Assembly: GCF_040529335.1 (NCBI RefSeq)
Contig: NZ_CP159534.1
Span: forward strand, 3,224,001-3,288,000
Length of the DNA stretch: 64,000 bases
Source: Streptomyces sp. HUAS MG91
GTDB taxonomy: Bacteria; Actinomycetota; Actinomycetes; Streptomycetales; Streptomycetaceae
Direction: 5' to 3'
Positions 60,940 to 64,000 of the stretch are shown in pieces (within the stretch, counting starts at the first letter, position 1; each line of letters begins with the position of its first letter). The translations under genes and the position numbers were made by a program. The notes beneath the pieces were generated by a model. That model searched no databases. It was not told where the DNA came from and saw only the letters and a program-made list of their open reading frames with translations.

Positions 60940-60978
60940 GCGCCGGTGCGGCGGCTGCGACTCCGTCCGCACCGGCGC
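60940..60978. terminator. Hairpin between precursor gene and lanB
   Basis: A perfect 12-bp stem: GCGCCGGTGCGG at 60940-60951 and its complement at 60967-60978, with a 15-base loop. It starts nine bases after the precursor stop. In lantibiotic operons a hairpin here lets partial read-through set a high precursor to low enzyme ratio, which is the likely role. Confidence 0.82.
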
Positions 60979-60986
60979 GGATCGGG

Positions 60987-61163
60987 TCAGCTGGACGCGC
61001 AGGCCGACGCACAGGTGTGGCCGCAGCCGTCGCTGGAGCCGCAGGCCTCGACGATCGGCGTCGGCGTCCGGGTGACGGTGGTCTTCAGTTCCCACTCCTC
61101 GGCCGGTACCGGTTCCGCAACAGCGACCGTCGGCTTCGTGGGCTTCTCTTTCGCGATCGTCAC
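60987..61163 (-). CDS. FxLD-family lanthipeptide precursor
   Basis: 58-residue precursor peptide. The leader (about 1-39) holds PAEEWELKTTV, at the place where this family normally has an F-x-L-D box; here it reads W-E-L-K. The core, about residues 40-58, is ACGSSDGCGHTCASACASS, with four Cys (41, 47, 51, 55) and six Ser/Thr available for dehydration. Asp45-Gly46 is the likely site for conversion to isoaspartate by the operon's methyltransferase. GTG 61163 has an excellent AAGGAGGAGC seven bases upstream. Ring pattern and bioactivity cannot be read from sequence. Confidence 0.88.
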   Translation of the reverse strand: MTIAKEKPTKPTVAVAEPVPAEEWELKTTVTRTPTPIVEACGSSDGCGHTCASACASS

Positions 61164-61372
61164 TCGGGCTCCTCCTTGGTCGTTCCGCCCGACGGGCACG
61201 GGCGGGAGAGTCCGCAGGACCCCCGGTAGGTGCTGCGATGGCGCTTGGTGCAGCACGTACCGCAGGCACCGCGGCGGCAGTGCCTGCCCGATGAACTGGC
61301 TTCACGTCCTCCGCGCCACCGGGCAGAACCCTTGGGGATGTCGCACTGTCCGTGGAGCAAGACGCTTGCCAC
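61160..61372 (-). other. Possible Cys-rich small ORF overlapping the precursor start
   Basis: A 70-codon frame (GTG 61372) ends in a TGA that overlaps the precursor GTG by four bases (GTGA), the usual sign of translational coupling. It is Cys- and Arg-rich (HCRRGACGTCC, RGSCGLSRPCPSG). No ribosome site stands out and the composition could be that of a shadow frame, so I list it only as a candidate. If real, it would be the first gene of the operon. Confidence 0.3.
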
Positions 61373-61408
61373 TGAGCTGGGCCCGACCCGGCGGCAAGCC
61401 GTGTGGGT

Positions 61409-61867
61409 CTAAGGCGTAGCGAAGGTGATCCACACGTCCTTGCCGCGATCGCTGCCGGAACAGCCGAAGTCCTCGCCGATGTTGCGGAGAAGCGGGATTC
61501 CGCGCCCGTTCTCGGCATCGTCTTCGAGGCAGGGCGTGGTCGGTTGTCGGCTGTCAGGGTCGCTGACGGAGAGGAAGAGACCACCGGGCGTGCGGGACAG
61601 TACGAGCCGTACTTTCACGGTGGGTTGATCTGCCTGGCGAGCGTGGTTGAACGCATTGGTGAGGAGTTCGGACGTCGCGAGACCTACCTCCCATTCGCAG
61701 GAGGGTAGCCCCCATAGGACGAGATGTCCTAGGACGATTCCACGCACGTGCGACACTGCGAGGGCCGTCAGTTGGACATCGATTTCCAGCACTCCGGGGC
61801 GGCTACGGGTGGTTGCGCGCGTGCCCTCAGCCATGGTCCGCGGAACACCCAGAAGGTCTGCAGTCAC
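61409..61867 (-). CDS. Anti-sigma-factor-like ATP-binding protein
   Basis: 152-residue HATPase_c_2-type (SpoIIAB/RsbW-like) regulator, abundant in Streptomyces. The N-box is SELLTNAFNHA, a G1-like SVSDPDS follows, and the G2 lid is GRGIPLLRNIG, with a C-terminal VWITF strand. It probably binds ATP and a partner sigma factor or anti-anti-sigma. GTG 61867 is preferred because GAGGTGG lies about nine bases upstream; GTG 61876 and ATG 61834 are alternatives. It is oriented with the lanthipeptide operon and divergent from the XRE regulator. A regulatory link to the operon is possible but not shown. Confidence 0.78.
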   Translation of the reverse strand: MTADLLGVPRTMAEGTRATTRSRPGVLEIDVQLTALAVSHVRGIVLGHLVLWGLPSCEWEVGLATSELLTNAFNHARQADQPTVKVRLVLSRTPGGLFLSVSDPDSRQPTTPCLEDDAENGRGIPLLRNIGEDFGCSGSDRGKDVWITFATP

Positions 61868-62028
61868 GAAGTCCACCTCGTCTGACGAAAACTCACCAAC
61901 GGCTACGGGTTGCGGTGTGTACTGGTCTCGAACCAGCGGACAACCATTGAGTCAGTTCCGAAGACGGCTGTGCAGGTGTTGGTTCCGAGAGACGAAGTTG
62001 TCGGATTCCGAAGACAGAGAGGCCCCTC

Positions 62029-63432
62029 ATGCCTCGGTCACAGAAGCAGTCCACCTCTGGTGTTTCACCGCAGAAATGGTTCGGCGAGGAACTGCGTCGC
62101 CTCCGCAGGTGCAGTGGGATGTCGGCCAAGGCACTCGGTAAGTTGGTGCAGGTCAGTGAGGACGTCATCTACAGCGTGGAGACGGGTAAGTACCCCAGTT
62201 GCCGCCTCGATCTCGCCAAGGGTTTGGATGAAGTCTTCGAGACCGGAGGGTTGTTCGAGCGCTCGTGGCCCATGGCTTTCCGGCCCGCCGATTCCGATAA
62301 AAAGGCTCCGGATTCCGAGAAAGCGGCTCCCGAGAGGGTGAAGGCGCCCGTTCAGGTCCACGAGGGCCGCATCCTGGGCAGAGGTAGTTCGACACCTCCA
62401 AGCGAAAGTCTCGATCCCGTGGACCGTCGTGCCCTGCTCCTCGGCGGCCTTGCCGCCCTGGCGCCTCTGGACCTCGTCAGCCTCGTCACCCCGGCCGCTC
62501 AGCCCGAAGTTCCGATGGAGATCCGCGCTCGCGAGATCGCCCTGCTCGAACAGGCCGCCGACCACATCCACACCCTGGACAACGCACATGGCGGCGGTGG
62601 GCTCGTCACCGAGATCGCCAACAGGTCACTCACCTGGGCGGTGTGCCTCTTACCTGTGAAGTGCCCTGAGCCGCTGCGCCCTCAGCTCCTGTCTGCGGTG
62701 GCCCGGCTCGGGCTGGTCGTGGGAGCGACTCAGTTCGACGCCTACGCGCATGACGATGCTCGCGTGTCCTTCCGGCTCGCCGCGGAGTGTGCCGAGGAAG
62801 GCAAGAACTGGCACCTTCGGGCGAAAACGTACAGCTTCATGGCCCGTCAGGCGATCTGGAAAGGAGATCCGGACACCGGGCTCACCGACGCGGAGAAGGG
62901 ATTGGTACGTTCCGACCGGATCACCCCGACCGAACGCGCGATGCTGCACACGGCCCGTGCCAGGGCCTTCGGCAAGATGGGCGACGTCAGCAACACGCTG
63001 ATGGCAGTCGGCGACGCGGACGCCGCGTTCGATCAGTCCGACCCGGCGCAAGACCCGCCTTGGATGGCGTACTACGACCACGCGCAGCATCACGGTGACA
63101 CCGCGCACGCCCTGTACGACCTGGCCATCCGTGCGGGACAGGACCCCGGCCGGGCAGCGGAACGCTTCGAGGTCGCGGTCGAGGGGCACGGCAAGGCGTT
63201 CGCCCGCTCGCGTGCGATCTCCCGGACGAAGTGGGCCTCTTTGATCATGGCCAAGGGCGACCCGCGACAGGCGATCGCCCTCGGGCATCGAGCTCTCGAC
63301 GAGGTCGGAAAACTGACCTCACGCCGAGCCGCGGACGACCTCCGCGAGCTTTCCCGCTACGCCGCACGGCACCGGTCCATCAGCGAAGCGGCTGATCTGC
63401 GAGAACGCATCGCCACTACGGTGCCTTCATGA
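62029..63432 (+). CDS. XRE-family regulator with TPR-like C-terminal domain
   Basis: 467 residues. The N-terminal helix-turn-helix (about 15-75) reads WFGEELRRLRRCSGMSAKAL then VSEDVIYSVETGKYPS. A linker and a hydrophobic segment (ALLLGGLAALAPLDLVSLV, about 140-160) precede a long helical, TPR-like region (about 190-465; FRLAAECAEEGKNWHLRAKT, ARAFGKMGDVSNTLMAVGDAD, quoted in part). Streptomyces have many such regulators, often beside small effector genes. ATG 62029 has GAGAGG six bases upstream. The stop overlaps the phosphotransferase start by four bases. Confidence 0.83.
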   Translation: MPRSQKQSTSGVSPQKWFGEELRRLRRCSGMSAKALGKLVQVSEDVIYSVETGKYPSCRLDLAKGLDEVFETGGLFERSWPMAFRPADSDKKAPDSEKAAPERVKAPVQVHEGRILGRGSSTPPSESLDPVDRRALLLGGLAALAPLDLVSLVTPAAQPEVPMEIRAREIALLEQAADHIHTLDNAHGGGGLVTEIANRSLTWAVCLLPVKCPEPLRPQLLSAVARLGLVVGATQFDAYAHDDARVSFRLAAECAEEGKNWHLRAKTYSFMARQAIWKGDPDTGLTDAEKGLVRSDRITPTERAMLHTARARAFGKMGDVSNTLMAVGDADAAFDQSDPAQDPPWMAYYDHAQHHGDTAHALYDLAIRAGQDPGRAAERFEVAVEGHGKAFARSRAISRTKWASLIMAKGDPRQAIALGHRALDEVGKLTSRRAADDLRELSRYAARHRSISEAADLRERIATTVPS

Positions 63433-64000
63433 CGCTGACTGCGCCCACCGACCGTGCCGTGCTGGAAGAAGCGTGTCTCGCCGCAGGGTTCGACTCCTCG
63501 GGCGCTGAGCCGATACGCCTGGCCGAGAACGCCGTCTGGAGGCTCGCCGGCGGGAGGGTTGCCCGCATTGCGCGGCCGGGACAGAACGACGCGGCCGCGC
63601 GTGAGGTGGAGGTGGCGCGCTGGCTCGAACGCAGTGGTGTCCCTGCTGTTCGCGCGCTCGATGTGCCGCAGCCTCTGACAGTGGCCGGTGGCTGTCCCGC
63701 CACCTTCTGGGAGGAGTTGCCGCCGCATGAGAACGGCCGGGTTGCCGATGTCGTGCATCTGCTGAAACAGCTCCACGCGCTGCCGAAGCCGGATCTCGAC
63801 CTGGGGGTGCTGAACCCGTTCGTCCGCGTCGCTGAGCGCATCGACGCAGCGGTCACGCTGTCCCAAGAAGACCGGCAGTGGCTGAGCGGCCGCCTGCAGG
63901 ACCTGACGACCGGTTGGGCCGACCTGCCCACGGGACTCCCTGAATGCGTGGTCCACGGCGACGCCTGGGTCGGCAACGTCGTTGTGACGAAACAGGGCCC
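63429..64000 (+). CDS. Phosphotransferase (APH family), truncated by window end
   Basis: The first 190 residues of an aminoglycoside-phosphotransferase-fold kinase. The N-lobe shows NAVWRLAGGRVARIARP, and REVEVARWLERSGVPAV fits the alpha-C region. The catalytic loop CVVHGDAWVGNVVV (HGDxxxxN) is intact, with the metal-binding loop beyond the window. Family members phosphorylate aminoglycosides, choline, homoserine or other small molecules. ATG 63429 lies in an ATGA overlap with the XRE gene, so the pair is coupled. The 3' end is missing only because the window stops. Confidence 0.85.
   Translation, partial: MTLTAPTDRAVLEEACLAAGFDSSGAEPIRLAENAVWRLAGGRVARIARPGQNDAAAREVEVARWLERSGVPAVRALDVPQPLTVAGGCPATFWEELPPHENGRVADVVHLLKQLHALPKPDLDLGVLNPFVRVAERIDAAVTLSQEDRQWLSGRLQDLTTGWADLPTGLPECVVHGDAWVGNVVVTKQG

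Noticed and set aside
1..64000. tRNA, rRNA, CRISPR array, insertion sequence or integrase gene
   Set aside because: I looked for conserved T-loop sequences, regularly spaced direct repeats and transposase or integrase motifs and found none. The apparent GGTTCGA-like strings lie inside coding regions.

Overview
The window is high-GC actinobacterial chromosome, almost certainly Streptomyces. The evidence is the cslA-glxA pair for hyphal-tip glycan deposition, class E and class F sortases with LAxTG substrates, frequent GTG starts, ATGA/GTGA gene overlaps, and the intergenic GGGGAACTGCGCGA repeat. I see no rRNA, tRNA or CRISPR array. Most of the window looks like stable core or genus-level chromosome. 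The stretch from about 48.1 to 55.5 kb is less GC-rich, contains broken genes and looks acquired.

Layout. 0.3-5.2 kb: cellulose-synthase-like CslA, the copper radical oxidase GlxA, and a convergent GH6 lipoprotein. 5.4-8.5 kb: GAF-ANTAR protein, class F sortase with a surface partner, HAD phosphatase. 8.6-15.3 kb: a phosphonate-type (2-aminoethylphosphonate-like) ABC importer, an alkaline-phosphatase-superfamily enzyme and a GntR/HutC regulator, with three copies of one 18-bp operator-like site. 15.3-20.4 kb: an LAATG surface protein, a ROK regulator divergent from a Gfo/Idh/MocA oxidoreductase across a palindrome, a UPF0303 protein, and a choice-of-anchor-A adhesin with a (TP)n stalk and LADTG signal. 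20.5-22.7 kb: FAH-family hydrolase, YidC paralogue, small membrane protein.

22.8-43.5 kb is a type VII secretion (T7SS) island. It encodes two WXG100 proteins, a three-ATPase-domain EccC, a membrane partner translationally coupled to an ECF sigma factor, a beta-helix/AAA+ fusion, a ricin-type lectin and a 2960-residue repeat-rich giant protein with a T7SS-type N terminus. The two divergent substrate operons start from mirror-image copies of one promoter: a perfect 31-bp inverted repeat, each arm carrying an ECF-like TGAACC-N16-CGTGGA element. The simplest reading is that the island's own sigma factor drives both operons.

43.8-47.6 kb: sodium:solute symporter with a DUF3311 partner, class E sortase, SEC-C protein. 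47.6-55.5 kb is a candidate DNA-modification/defence island: an intact vsr, a MORC-like ATPase fragment joined to a second decayed vsr, then a compact operon of an HTH-GHKL ATPase, two proteins of unknown function, a cytosine methyltransferase homologue whose catalytic Cys is Arg, and a methyltransferase with an intact PCQ motif. 55.6-61.4 kb is a class I lanthipeptide operon of the FxLD type (precursor, LanB, LanC, PIMT-like methyltransferase), with a hairpin after the precursor gene and an isoAsp-type Asp-Gly site in the core. 61.4-64 kb: anti-sigma-like ATPase, XRE-TPR-like regulator, and a phosphotransferase cut by the window end.
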